From Desulfobacteraceae bacterium (GTDB lineage Bacteria > Desulfobacterota > Desulfobacteria > Desulfobacterales > Desulfosarcinaceae): a stretch of 56,615 nucleotides of DNA. The translations under genes and the position numbers were made by a program. Under the pieces are notes generated by a model, which was not told where the DNA came from, ran no database searches, and saw only the letters and a program-made list of their open reading frames with translations. Shown here piece by piece: positions 47,017-55,635 of the stretch (within the stretch, counting starts at the first letter, position 1; each line of letters opens with the position of its first letter). Location: positions 1 to 56,615 of the forward strand of contig JAMOUQ010000007.1 in assembly GCA_027068085.1 (NCBI GenBank), in the 5' to 3' direction.

Positions 47017-50000
47017 ATGATTACTTTCAAGTTAAACGGTAAAGAAGTCCAGGGTGAAGAAGGCCAGTACATTCTTCAGGTGGCTGAAAAGTACGGCGTC
47101 GATATTCCGACCCTGTGCCACCACAAGGCCTTGGAACCGGCCGGCATGTGCCGCCTGTGTACGGTTGAACTGTTCGACGGGCGCCGGACACGCTTTGTCA
47201 CTGCCTGTAATTATCCCATCTGGGAGGGCATGGAAGTCAATACTGATTCCGAGGCAGTCCGCCAGGGCCGCAAACTGATCGTGGAACTGCTGCTGGCCAG
47301 ATGTCCGGATGTGCCCTTGTTGCAGAAACTGGCCAAAGAATACGGCATCGAAAAGCCGCGCTTCAAGACCGAGGACGACACCTGCATCCTATGCGGGCTG
47401 TGTGTCCGGATGTGCGAAAAGATGGGCAACAGCGCCATCGCCCTGACCGGTCGCGGAGTGGAAATGAAGGTGGACACGCCTTTCCATGTCCAGACCGACG
47501 TTTGTATGGCCTGCGGGGCCTGCGCCTCGGTCTGTCCCACCGGCCACATCACCCTGGAAAAGATCAGGGAGGAGATCACCAGGAAGCAGAACGTACAACT
47601 GATTCCGTCCGAATACGACGTGGGTCTCAAGGGCCGCAAGCCGGTCTACGTGCCCTATGCCCAGGCGGTTCCCAATACGCCGGCCATCGACCGGGACGTG
47701 TGCATGTATTTCAAGACCGGCGGCTGCAAGGTCTGTACCGAGTTCTGCGGGGTCGACGCCATCGACCACGGCCAGGAGGACGAAGTGGTGGAACTGGAGG
47801 TGGGCTCCATCATCCTGTCACCGGGCTTCAAACCCTTCGATCCTTCCCGGTTCGATACTTACAACTATGCCAAGCACCCCAACGTGATCACCTCCATGGA
47901 GATGGAGCGCATCCTGTCGGCTTCGGGACCCACCGGCGGCCACCTGGTGAGGCTGTCGGACCACAAGGAGCCGAAAAAGATCGCCTGGTTTCAGTGTATC
48001 GGCTCCCGGGACCTGAACCGTTGTGACAACTCGTACTGTTCCTCGGTCTGCTGCATGTACGCCATCAAGGAGGCGGTGATCGCCAAGGAGCATGCCGGAG
48101 ACGATCTGGATTGCGCCATCTTCTTCATGGACATGCGGACCCACGGCAAGGATTTCGAGCGTTTTTACAACAATGCCCAGGAAAAGGGAGTCCGGTTTGT
48201 TCGCAGCCGGGTCCATTCCATCGACCCGATTCACGGCCGTGACGAGCTGGCGGTCCGTTACGTTACCGAGCTGGGCGAGATCGAAACCGAGACTTTCGAC
48301 CTGATCGTCCTTTCCATCGGCCTGGAAGTGGCCCCCGAGGTGGCGGCCCTGGCCGACAAGCTGGGAATCGAGCTTACGGCCGGCAATTTTTGCAAGACAA
48401 CGGCCTTCGAGCCGGTGGAGACATCCCGCAAGGGTATCTTCGTCTGCGGCGCCTTCCAGGGTCCCAAAGACATCCCCCAGTCGGTCATCGATTCCAGTGC
48501 GGCGGCGGCCTCGGCCGGTGCAATTCTTGCCAGCGCCCGGGATACCTGCACCAGGCAGCCTGAAGTGGTGCCCGAGACCAACGTCGTCGGTGAAAGGCCC
48601 AGAATCGGGGTCTTCGTCTGCCGCTGCGGAATCAACATTGCCGGGGTGGTGGACGTGCCGGCGGTGCGTGATTATGCGGCCGGCCTGCCTTATGTGGAGT
48701 ATGTGACCGACAACCTGTATACCTGCTCCCAGGACACCCAGGAGGTCATGACCCAGATAATCAGGGACAAGAAGCTCAACCGGGTGGTGGTGGCGGCCTG
48801 TACTCCCAAGACCCATGAACCGCTGTTTCAGGAGACACTCACCAATGCGGGCCTGAACAAGTATCTTTTCGAGATGTGCAATATCCGCAACCAGGATTCA
48901 TGGGTCCATAAGAGCAATCCCGAAATGGCCACGGAAAAGGCCAAGGACCTGGTAAGGATGGCCGTCTCCAAGGTGGCCCTGATGCAGCCCCTGGAAGAGG
49001 CCGAGCTGGAGATCAAGCAGGCGGCCATGGTCATCGGCGGCGGTATAGCCGGCATGGCCGCGGCCGGCAGCCTGGCCATGCAGGGCTATGAGACACACAT
49101 CGTGGAAAAGGCCGACCGCCTCGGCGGCCAGGCCCACCGGCTGTTCAAGACTTCAGACGGCCAGCAGGTGACCGCCAACCTGCAGGAGATGATCAAGAAG
49201 GTGGAGAGCGATCCGCTCATCAAGGTCCACCTGAACTCGGATATAAAGCAGGTTGAGGGTTTCGTGGGCAACTTCAAGACCGAAATCTTCGAAGACGGCC
49301 AGAGCCGGGAACTGGAACACGGAGTTGCCGTCATCGCCACCGGTGGCGCCCCCCTGAGCGCCGGTGAATACTGCTATGGCGATGATCCCAGGATTCTGAC
49401 CAGCCTGGAGCTGGATGAAAAACTGATCGCCGATGATCCCGGCCTGAAAAAGATCGAATCGGCGGTCTTTATCCAGTGCGTCGGTTCGCGCGACGATCAG
49501 AGGCCGTATTGCTCCCGGGTGTGCTGCACCCACTCCATAGAAAACGCCCTGGAGCTGAAAGAGCGCAATCCGGAAGCCGGGGTTTACATTCTCTACCGTG
49601 ATATCAGAACTTACGGTGAAAGGGAGTATCTCTACAAGGAGGCCCGGGAGAAGGGGATCGTCTTCATCCGTTACAGGCTTGAGGCCAAGCCGGAGGTGAA
49701 GGTCGATGGCCGGCACCTTACGGTAACGGTTATAGATCATGTTCTCCAGAAGCCGGTGCAAATCAGGGCCGATCTGCTCACCCTGGCGACCGCCATCGTC
49801 CCGAACAAGGACGAAGCCTTGGCCCAGTTCTTCAAGGTGCCGCTTAACGACGATGGATTCTTCGTCGAAAAGCACGCCAAGCTGGGACCGAGCGAGTTCG
49901 CCACCGACGGTGTCTTTCTCTGCGGCCTGGCCCATTATCCCAAGCCGGTGGACGAGTCCATCGTCCAGGCGAGGGCGGCCGCATCGAGGGCGATAACTTT

Positions 50001-50277
50001 GCTGGCGCGCAAAAAGATCCATACCGACGGGCAGGTGGCCGAAACAGATCCAATGCTCTGCAGCAGCTGCGGGGTTTGCGTGTCGATCTGTCCGTATTCG
50101 GCACCGTCGTTCATACCGGAAGACGCCCGGATGTTTGCCGGCAAGGCCCAGATAAACCCGGTGCTTTGCAAGGGCTGCGGGTTGTGCGTGGCTGCCTGCC
50201 GGTCAGGAGCCATTCATCTGAAAGGTTTTGACAACGATCAGATCTTTGCCCAGATCTTTGCCGTCAACCAGGATTAG
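47017..50277 (+). CDS. NuoG-like iron-sulfur head fused to split HdrA and a second HdrA module
   Basis: The protein has 1086 residues. Residues 1-~180: a [2Fe-2S] domain (Cys 34, 45, 48, 64), no NuoG-type HCCC motif (only C96 remains), then two [4Fe-4S] sites (Cys 123/126/129/133 and 163/166/169/173). From ~195 (LIPSEYDVGLKGRKPVYVPYAQA) it is HdrA lacking its N-terminal FAD domain: the CX7CX2CX3C site around 229-244, IAWFQCIGSRDLNRCDNSYCSSVCC, IFFMDMRTHGKDFERFYN. From ~530 a second HdrA begins (PRIGVFVCRCG) with its own FAD loop MVIGGGIAGMAAAGSLAMQGY, IQCVGSRDDQRPYCSRVCC and two C-terminal [4Fe-4S] motifs. It should be the flavin-bifurcating core, linking NuoEF to MvhD/Flx. The missing part of HdrA 1 is the selenoprotein encoded at 44105. 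Confidence 0.88.
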   Translation: MITFKLNGKEVQGEEGQYILQVAEKYGVDIPTLCHHKALEPAGMCRLCTVELFDGRRTRFVTACNYPIWEGMEVNTDSEAVRQGRKLIVELLLARCPDVPLLQKLAKEYGIEKPRFKTEDDTCILCGLCVRMCEKMGNSAIALTGRGVEMKVDTPFHVQTDVCMACGACASVCPTGHITLEKIREEITRKQNVQLIPSEYDVGLKGRKPVYVPYAQAVPNTPAIDRDVCMYFKTGGCKVCTEFCGVDAIDHGQEDEVVELEVGSIILSPGFKPFDPSRFDTYNYAKHPNVITSMEMERILSASGPTGGHLVRLSDHKEPKKIAWFQCIGSRDLNRCDNSYCSSVCCMYAIKEAVIAKEHAGDDLDCAIFFMDMRTHGKDFERFYNNAQEKGVRFVRSRVHSIDPIHGRDELAVRYVTELGEIETETFDLIVLSIGLEVAPEVAALADKLGIELTAGNFCKTTAFEPVETSRKGIFVCGAFQGPKDIPQSVIDSSAAAASAGAILASARDTCTRQPEVVPETNVVGERPRIGVFVCRCGINIAGVVDVPAVRDYAAGLPYVEYVTDNLYTCSQDTQEVMTQIIRDKKLNRVVVAACTPKTHEPLFQETLTNAGLNKYLFEMCNIRNQDSWVHKSNPEMATEKAKDLVRMAVSKVALMQPLEEAELEIKQAAMVIGGGIAGMAAAGSLAMQGYETHIVEKADRLGGQAHRLFKTSDGQQVTANLQEMIKKVESDPLIKVHLNSDIKQVEGFVGNFKTEIFEDGQSRELEHGVAVIATGGAPLSAGEYCYGDDPRILTSLELDEKLIADDPGLKKIESAVFIQCVGSRDDQRPYCSRVCCTHSIENALELKERNPEAGVYILYRDIRTYGEREYLYKEAREKGIVFIRYRLEAKPEVKVDGRHLTVTVIDHVLQKPVQIRADLLTLATAIVPNKDEALAQFFKVPLNDDGFFVEKHAKLGPSEFATDGVFLCGLAHYPKPVDESIVQARAAASRAITLLARKKIHTDGQVAETDPMLCSSCGVCVSICPYSAPSFIPEDARMFAGKAQINPVLCKGCGLCVAACRSGAIHLKGFDNDQIFAQIFAVNQD

Positions 50278-50338
50278 CCGGTGACGGCGGCGGGCAGGTT
50301 TGTTGGCAACTTTTTTCACGCTAGAAACGGAGACTAAG

Positions 50339-50770
50339 ATGACAGACTGGCAACCGAAAATCGTAAGTTTTCTTTGCAACTGGTGCAGTTACGGTGCTGC
50401 CGACCTGGCCGGCGTAAGCCGCATGGAGTATCCGCCCAGCATCCGCGTGGTGCGCATTCCCTGCACCGGCAGAATGAGTCCCAAGTTCGCCCTGGCGGCC
50501 CTGAGGGAAGGAGCCGATGCGGTCTGGGTTTCCGGGTGACATCCGGGTGAATGTCATTACCTGGAAGGTAATTACTACGCAAGACGCAGGTTCGTCCTTT
50601 TCAAGAACCTCATGGAGTACATGGGCGTGGAGCCTGACCGGCTGCATTTCTCGTGGATTTCTTCGGCCGAGTCCACCAAGTTCGTGGAAGTGGTTACCGA
50701 GATCACCGAAAAGGTCAAGGCCCTGGGACCCAACACGCATTACGTCAAAAAAGAGGCCAAGGTAGCATAA
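50339..50770 (+). CDS. mvhD: MvhD-family [2Fe-2S] subunit, selenocysteine-containing
   Basis: Start ATG at 50339 with GGAG upstream. The frame reads [51 protein letters not shown], an in-frame TGA at 50537-50539, then [18 protein letters not shown] and on to TAA at 50768-50770, giving 143 residues. The family motif is GCHPGDCHY, so the TGA replaces the first Cys (residue 67) and is read as selenocysteine. Methanogen VhuD homologues are also selenoproteins. MvhD takes electrons between HdrA and its electron donor (hydrogenase, formate dehydrogenase or Flx). A hairpin 16 bases after the UGA is a fair SECIS candidate. The FlxC-like gene begins 1 base after its stop. Confidence 0.88.
50556..50572 (+). 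promoter_or_regulatory. SECIS-like hairpin for the MvhD selenocysteine codon
   Basis: A perfect 6-bp stem, AUUACC (50556-50561) with GGUAAU (50567-50572), closes a UGGAA loop that begins 22 bases after the UGA. The distance fits bacterial SECIS elements; the loop sequence is less canonical than in the hdrA element. Confidence 0.5.
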
Positions 50771-50771
50771 A

Positions 50772-51722
50772 ATGATTGCTTATACAGATAAGGTGAGACA
50801 AATCGCCCGTCGATTGCTGGAAGACTGCAGCGTGGAAATGGTGATCGGATTCCGCAAGGGATCCCAACCCATGATGAACGAACCGTGCTTCATCAAAAAG
50901 GCCGAGGATGCCGATCAGCTGGTATGGGACGGCAACTGCGGGATAAACCTGGCCAATTATCTGACAGGCCGGAAAGAAAAGATCGCCGTTTTCGCCAAAG
51001 GCTGTGATTCACGGAACATTGTCACCCATATCGTCGAGAACAAGGTTCAAAGGGACAGGCTGGTTATAATCGGCGTGCCCTGCACCGGGATGATCGACAA
51101 GCGCCTGGTGGCCTCGCAGACAGAGGGTGAAATCGAGGCGGTGAGCGAGACCGGGGACAAGGTCGTGGTTAAGCTTAAAGACGGCGGCAGCACCGAATTT
51201 GACCGCCGGCAGGTTCTGCAGGGCAACTGCGCCCTGTGTGTCCATCGCAATCCGGTGATCTACGACGAGCTGGTTGCCGATCTTGTGGAAGAACAGACAG
51301 ACGTGGATCACTGGGCCGACATCCGGGAAATCGAGGCCATGGATGTTGAAAAGCGGCGCCGGTTCTTCGAAGACCTGCTGGCGCCCTGTATCCGTTGTTA
51401 TGCCTGCCGCAATGCCTGTCCGCTCTGTTACTGTCCCACCTGTTTCGTGGACGAGTCCAGGCCCCAGTGGCTGGGCAAGGGGCAGGACCAGATTGATGTT
51501 CATACTTTCCATTTTTTGAGGGCTTTTCACTGCGCCGGCCGGTGTACCGACTGCGGTGCCTGCCAGCGGGCCTGCCCGGTGGGCATCAATATGCGCCTGC
51601 TGACCAAGAAACTGGAAAAGGACTGCTTCGAATTGTACCAGTGGGAAGCCGGCATGGCCCTTGATCAGCGGCCGGCGCTGGACACTTACAAACCGGATGA
51701 CCCGGAAGGGTTCATCAAGTAA
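50772..51722 (+). CDS. FlxC-like/FrhB-type iron-sulfur protein
   Basis: This 316-residue protein has a FrhB-like N-terminal region (FAKGCDSRNIVTHIVENKVQRDRLVIIGVPCTGMIDKR) with conserved Cys, a CALCVHRNP segment, and a C-terminal two-[4Fe-4S] domain (APCIRCYACRNACPLCYCPTCF and CTDCGACQRACPVGINMRLL). It matches the third iron-sulfur subunit of Flx-Hdr complexes in sulfate reducers. It probably wires MvhD to the FlxB-like dicluster subunit encoded 93 bases downstream. Confidence 0.78.
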   Translation: MIAYTDKVRQIARRLLEDCSVEMVIGFRKGSQPMMNEPCFIKKAEDADQLVWDGNCGINLANYLTGRKEKIAVFAKGCDSRNIVTHIVENKVQRDRLVIIGVPCTGMIDKRLVASQTEGEIEAVSETGDKVVVKLKDGGSTEFDRRQVLQGNCALCVHRNPVIYDELVADLVEEQTDVDHWADIREIEAMDVEKRRRFFEDLLAPCIRCYACRNACPLCYCPTCFVDESRPQWLGKGQDQIDVHTFHFLRAFHCAGRCTDCGACQRACPVGINMRLLTKKLEKDCFELYQWEAGMALDQRPALDTYKPDDPEGFIK

Positions 51723-51815
51723 CCGGATTTGCGGGGCCGGTATCGACGATGGCCCGGATTCAACCCCGGTTGCAGCTGCCGGTGAACATTTAACGACGAC
51801 AAAGGCGAAAGGCTT

Positions 51816-52877
51816 ATGAAGGTCATCAACATCGATCAGAAGAAATGGACAAAGGGAATAGATACCCTGGGCAGCAGTTACAAGCTCATCGGTCCGGTGG
51901 CGGAAAAGGATTTTCATACCTTCGAGATTCTCCAGCAGGGGCAGTTGCCCGACATGTCCTTTACCAACACCCGCCTGTCACCCAAGGAAGTCGTTTTTCC
52001 CCAGTCAGAGGACATGTTCGTCTATTCGCTGGACCAGAACGATGAAGACTGCAATATTCTCAAGGAAGCTCCCAAGGATTATTCCCCCAGGGTGGTGCTG
52101 GGGATCAGACCTTGTGATGCCAGGGCGATGCGGCTGGTAAAACTGAATTTCGACACCGAGCAGTACAAGGATCCTTATTGGCTCAGGCTTTACGAGGCAA
52201 CCACTTTCGTGGGCCTGGCATGTGATCAGCCCTGCGCGACCTGCTTCTGCACCTCCACCGGCTGTGGCCCCTATCATGAAGAAGGCTTGGATATCCTGCT
52301 GGCCAAGGACGGAGACGGGTTCAAAGCCAAGGTTCTGACCGACAAGGGGCGGCAGCTTGCAGAAGCGTCCGGCTGGACCGATACTGCCGACGACGGCGGG
52401 GCATTTGAAAATGCCCGCCGGGCGGCCGAGGCCGGGATAACCTCGAAGGTGGCCACCGATCGCCTCAGGCAGATGGATACCCTTGAGCTGTACGGGGCGG
52501 ATTTCTGGGAGGACGTGTCTTTTGCCTGTATCAATTGCGGTACCTGCACCTATCTTTGCCCGACTTGCTGGTGTTTCGATATCCAGGACGAGGTGCACGG
52601 CAAGAAGGGAAAACGGATGCGTAATTGGGACAGTTGCATGTTTCCCATTTTCACCGTTCATACCACCGGACACAATCCACGCGGCACCAAGCTTCATCGG
52701 GTGCGTCAGCGTTTCATGCACAAACTCAAATACTTCGTCGACAAGTATGACCAGGGAATCATGTGCGTCGGATGTGGCCGCTGTGTGCAGCAGTGCCCGG
52801 TCAATATCGATATTCGCCGGGTGTGCGATCTGATGAACAGTTATGGATCTGAAAACGCCTGCGCGGCGCAGGGATGA
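51816..52877 (+). CDS. FlxB/AsrA-like 4Fe-4S dicluster subunit
   Basis: The 353-residue protein has the AsrA/HydB-sulfhydrogenase pattern: an N-terminal half with RVVLGIRPCDARAMRLVKLNFD and CDQPCATCFCTSTGCGPY, then two ferredoxin clusters (CINCGTCTYLCPTCWCFD and CVGCGRCVQQCPVNIDIRRVCDLM). It would transfer electrons from the FAD subunit to FlxC/MvhD. Start ATG at 51816 with a weak AAAGG site upstream. The FlxA-like gene follows 13 bases after the stop. Confidence 0.85.
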   Translation: MKVINIDQKKWTKGIDTLGSSYKLIGPVAEKDFHTFEILQQGQLPDMSFTNTRLSPKEVVFPQSEDMFVYSLDQNDEDCNILKEAPKDYSPRVVLGIRPCDARAMRLVKLNFDTEQYKDPYWLRLYEATTFVGLACDQPCATCFCTSTGCGPYHEEGLDILLAKDGDGFKAKVLTDKGRQLAEASGWTDTADDGGAFENARRAAEAGITSKVATDRLRQMDTLELYGADFWEDVSFACINCGTCTYLCPTCWCFDIQDEVHGKKGKRMRNWDSCMFPIFTVHTTGHNPRGTKLHRVRQRFMHKLKYFVDKYDQGIMCVGCGRCVQQCPVNIDIRRVCDLMNSYGSENACAAQG

Positions 52878-52890
52878 CAAGGGGGGGATC

Positions 52891-53736
52891 GTGCAAAATC
52901 CGTACTTGCCTTATCCGGTTCGCATCGATGAAATAGTGGTCGAAACCGAGGATAAGAATCTGAAGACCTTCAAGCTGGTTTTCCTGAACAAGGAAGACGA
53001 GGAAAAGTTCAATTACAAGGCCGGCCAGTTCGCCGAGCTTTCCATCGCGGGCAAGGGTGAGATACCCATCGGCATCGCCAGCTCACCGGTGGAAAAGGGT
53101 TTTCTCAAGTTCACCGTCAACAGGGCCGGCGTGGTCACCACCCATCTGCACAGCATGAAAGAGGGTGACATCATGGGGGTCAGGGGGCCGCTTGGCAACT
53201 GGTATCCCTGGGAGATGCTGGAAGGCAAGAACATCCTCATCGTCGGCGGCGGTTTCGCTTTCACGACCCTGCGGTCGTCCATAGTTTACATGCTGCATCC
53301 GGACAATCGCCCCAAGTTCGGTAACATCGACGTGGTTTACGGTGCCCGGACTCCCGGGATGCTGCTTTACAAGGATGAACTGATCCAGTGGGAAAAGCGG
53401 GACGACATAAACGTTCACATCACGGTGGATACCACCGACGATCCTGACTGGAAATACAATGTCGGTTTCGTGCCGCCCATAACCGAGCAGAAAGCGCCCC
53501 AGGGCGACGAAAATACATATGCCATCGTTTGTGGCCCGCCCATCATGATAAAGTTTACCCAGCCGGTGCTGGAAAAACTGGGCTATGACCACGAGCATAT
53601 AATAATGTCGCTTGAAAACCGGATGAAATGCGGGATCGGCATGTGTGGCCGTTGCGGTATCGGCAAGGAACTGGTCTGTAAAGACGGGCCGGTGTTCACC
53701 CTGGCGGCTATCAATCGCACCCCCCGGGAATACTGA
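52891..53736 (+). CDS. FlxA/PyrK-like FAD and NAD(P)H oxidoreductase subunit
   Basis: This 281-residue protein is a ferredoxin-NADP reductase-type domain: an FAD-binding beta-barrel (TFKLVFLNKEDEEKFNYKAGQFAELSI, IGIASSP), an NAD(P)-binding domain (NILIVGGGFAFTTLRSSIVYML) and a C-terminal [2Fe-2S] motif MKCGIGMCGRCGIGKELVCKDGPVF as in PyrK and AsrB. It is the NAD(P)H entry or exit site of Flx complexes. I take the GTG at 52891, directly after a GGGGGGG Shine-Dalgarno; a longer frame from 52843 overlaps the previous gene. It is the last gene of the operon, and a terminator follows. Confidence 0.9.
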   Translation: MQNPYLPYPVRIDEIVVETEDKNLKTFKLVFLNKEDEEKFNYKAGQFAELSIAGKGEIPIGIASSPVEKGFLKFTVNRAGVVTTHLHSMKEGDIMGVRGPLGNWYPWEMLEGKNILIVGGGFAFTTLRSSIVYMLHPDNRPKFGNIDVVYGARTPGMLLYKDELIQWEKRDDINVHITVDTTDDPDWKYNVGFVPPITEQKAPQGDENTYAIVCGPPIMIKFTQPVLEKLGYDHEHIIMSLENRMKCGIGMCGRCGIGKELVCKDGPVFTLAAINRTPREY

Positions 53737-53742
53737 TGGGTT

Positions 53743-53768
53743 ACAGGAGCGCAGGCCCTGTTTTTTTT
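53743..53768 (+). terminator. Rho-independent terminator of the Nuo/Hdr/Flx operon
   Basis: ACAGG (53743-53747) pairs with CCTGT (53757-53761) and is followed by a run of eight T (53761-53768). Confidence 0.6.
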
Positions 53769-53835
53769 CAATCCCTGTTGGTTGGAGACAGTTGTTCCAG
53801 TTGATGCAGATGCCCATCCGGCGCCCTTTTTCGTG

Positions 53836-53864
53836 TTGACAAGATTTTGCTTATCAGTTAATTA
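53836..53864 (+). promoter_or_regulatory. Sigma-70-like promoter of dsrC
   Basis: TTGACA (53836-53841), 17-base spacer, TAATTA (53859-53864). Transcription would start near 53871, ~75 bases before the ATG. It separates dsrC from the flx operon. Confidence 0.65.
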
Positions 53865-53946
53865 GTAAAACTTCAGCATTGTGGAATCATTGGCGGATGG
53901 AGGCCAAAAAGTACCAAAAATAATGGTAAAGAAGGAGGTAATCTAA

Positions 53947-54264
53947 ATGCCAACGGTTGAATTTGGTGGGAAAACTTTTACGGTTGATGAAGACGGCTTC
54001 ATCGATGATTACAACAACTGGTGCGAAGAGTGGGTCCAGTATGTAAAAAGCCAGGAGGGTATTGACGAGCTCAACGAGGAGCACAAGAAAGTCATCCAGG
54101 TGCTGCGCGAGTACTATGAGAAAAACGGCATCGCCCCCATGGTGCGCGTTCTGTCCAAGGTGACCGGCTTCAAACTGAAACATATCTATGAGCTGTTCCC
54201 CTCCGGACCCGGCAAGGGAGCCTGTAAGATGGCCGGTCTTCCCAAACCGACCGGTTGTGTCTAA
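53947..54264 (+). CDS. dsrC: DsrC, sulfite reductase-associated sulfur carrier
   Basis: The 105-residue protein has the DsrC/TusE fold sequence (EDGFIDDYNNWCEEWVQYV, YEKNGIAPMVRVLSKVTG) and the C-terminal arm GPGKGACKMAGLPKPTGCV with both redox cysteines, C93 and C104, ten residues apart. Two cysteines mark true DsrC, which forms a trisulfide with DsrAB during sulfite reduction, rather than TusE. The trisulfide is reduced by membrane DsrMKJOP or other reductases. Start ATG at 53947 with a strong AAGGAGGT. It has its own promoter and terminator, and sits 210 bases after an HdrA-Flx operon; that proximity may or may not be functional. dsrAB is not in the window. Confidence 0.95.
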   Translation: MPTVEFGGKTFTVDEDGFIDDYNNWCEEWVQYVKSQEGIDELNEEHKKVIQVLREYYEKNGIAPMVRVLSKVTGFKLKHIYELFPSGPGKGACKMAGLPKPTGCV

Positions 54265-54578
54265 ATCGCTGAACCCCAATCTGGATGTTTGCAAAAGGCC
54301 CTTCGGCAGTTTCTGCCGGGGGCCTTTTTTTATGGTGCTGCGGTTGCGGGCAATCGATCGGTAAAATTGCCGGGCCATGGCGCAACCGGCAAAGACGGGC
54401 AGGCCGCCGGCGGAACCATGAGGAGCGGATAAGGATTGAACCGGAGCGCGCCGGTCCGGCCCCGGAGGAAAAGCAAGCGCCAACAAATCCTTTTTCCACG
54501 GGGCCAGGCATGCTATAAAAGGCCTGTAATCCGGAAATGCGAACAGGCTGCCGGCCGGCAGCCCGGAGGGGGTGGACA
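54265..54578. other. Intergenic region between dsrC and yjbQ
   Basis: Contains the dsrC terminator, and GGAGGGGG at 54565-54572, which serves the yjbQ GTG start. No gene recognised. Confidence 0.5.
54293..54330 (+). terminator. Rho-independent terminator of dsrC
   Basis: CGGCAG (54304-54309) pairs with CTGCCG (54313-54318), extended outward by AAAAGGCCC with GGGCCTTTT and a T-run. Confidence 0.85.
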
Positions 54579-54980
54579 GTGGAAACCATTGCCGTTGCAA
54601 CCAGGAGCCACAGCGAACTGGTTGATATCACCGCCCAGGTCCAGCAGCTGGTGACCCGTTCGGGCGTAAGTGAAGGTTTGTGCCTGCTCTACGTTCCCCA
54701 TACCACGGCGGCGGTTACAATCAACGAGAGCGCAGACCCCAGCGTGAAGGCCGACATCGAAATGATGCTGGACAAACTGGTCCCATGGGAGGGAGGCTAC
54801 AGGCATCTGGAAGGCAACTCGGCGGCCCATATCAAGTCTTGCCTGGTGGGAGCTTCCGAGATGGTCATGATTTCCCAAGGGCAGCTGGTCCTGGGGACCT
54901 GGCAGGGCCTGTTCTTCTGTGAATTCGACGGGCCGCGCAAGCGAAAACTGTACGTTAAATTGATACCTGACAAAACCTAG
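54579..54980 (+). CDS. yjbQ: YjbQ/UPF0047-family protein
   Basis: The 133-residue protein matches the UPF0047 signature throughout: VDITAQVQQLVTRSGVSEGLCLLYVPHTTAAVTINESADP, LVPWEGGYRHLEGNSAAHIKSCLVG, and QLVLGTWQGLFFCEFDGPRKRKLYVKLI. The conserved His residues in YVPHTT, YRHLEGN and AAHIKS are present. E. coli YjbQ has weak thiamine-phosphate synthase activity; the real role is unclear. I take GTG at 54579, six bases after GGAGGGGG, over the ATG at 54537. It is first of a short run with ahbA and the nitrilase gene. Confidence 0.85.
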   Translation: METIAVATRSHSELVDITAQVQQLVTRSGVSEGLCLLYVPHTTAAVTINESADPSVKADIEMMLDKLVPWEGGYRHLEGNSAAHIKSCLVGASEMVMISQGQLVLGTWQGLFFCEFDGPRKRKLYVKLIPDKT

Positions 54981-54995
54981 CCTGCAAGGTGGCCC

Positions 54996-55463
54996 ATGGC
55001 GGATTTTGCGAACCTGGTTGATGAGATCGACAAGACTATTTTGAATCGGATTCAGGCCGATTTTCCCATCGATCCCCGGCCGTTCAAGGTTATCGCAGAC
55101 GAACTTGAACTAGATGAAAAACAGGTTGTGGAGCGGGTCAGGCGCCTTCGCCGGAAGGGCATAATCCGGCGGATCGGGGGAAATTTCGTACCTGACAAGG
55201 TGGGTTTCGTCAGCACCCTTTGCGCCGCCCGGGTTCCGGAACACCTGGTCGACACCTTCGCCCGGGTGGTGAACAGTTACGCCGGTGTCACCCATAACTA
55301 CCAGCGCGACAATCTTTTCAATGTCTGGTTTACTTTCATAGCCCCATCCATGGAAGAGATCGAACGCAACCTGGAGCAGATAGCCCGCGAGACCGGAGTA
55401 GACGATATTCTCAATCTGCCGGCCACCAGGGTGTTCAAGATCAGGGCTCAATTCAAAGTCTGA
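54996..55463 (+). CDS. ahbA: AhbA-like siroheme decarboxylase subunit
   Basis: The 155-residue protein has an AsnC/Lrp-type helix-turn-helix start (DEIDKTILNRIQADFPIDPRPFKVIADELELDEKQVVERVRRLRRKGIIRRIGGNF) and the Ahb catalytic half (GFVSTLCAARVPE, GVTHNYQRDNLFNVWFTFIAPS, LNLPATRVFKIRAQF). Together with AhbB it decarboxylates siroheme to didecarboxysiroheme, in the alternative heme pathway of sulfate reducers. The NxWFT and LNLPA motifs fit AhbA more than AhbB. The partner gene is not in the window. Despite the HTH it is probably not a regulator. Start ATG at 54996 with AAGGTGG upstream. Confidence 0.78.
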   Translation: MADFANLVDEIDKTILNRIQADFPIDPRPFKVIADELELDEKQVVERVRRLRRKGIIRRIGGNFVPDKVGFVSTLCAARVPEHLVDTFARVVNSYAGVTHNYQRDNLFNVWFTFIAPSMEEIERNLEQIARETGVDDILNLPATRVFKIRAQFKV

Positions 55464-55635
55464 CGGCTGGGCAAAATGACCGCTATCTTCGTTGTGCTGC
55501 ATCCTGCCGTGGCCGCGGCCTGTCATGTTTGCTGTCAAGCCGTTGCGGGCAAGATTTGCTTCTGCCTCGGAAGGTGAAGAGATTGGCCGAAAGCAGCTGC
55601 AAGATTATTCCGATTCCAGGGCGGGTGGGAACCTG

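Noticed and set aside
53947-54264. TusE instead of DsrC
   Set aside because: Both C-terminal cysteines of DsrC are present; TusE has only the last one.
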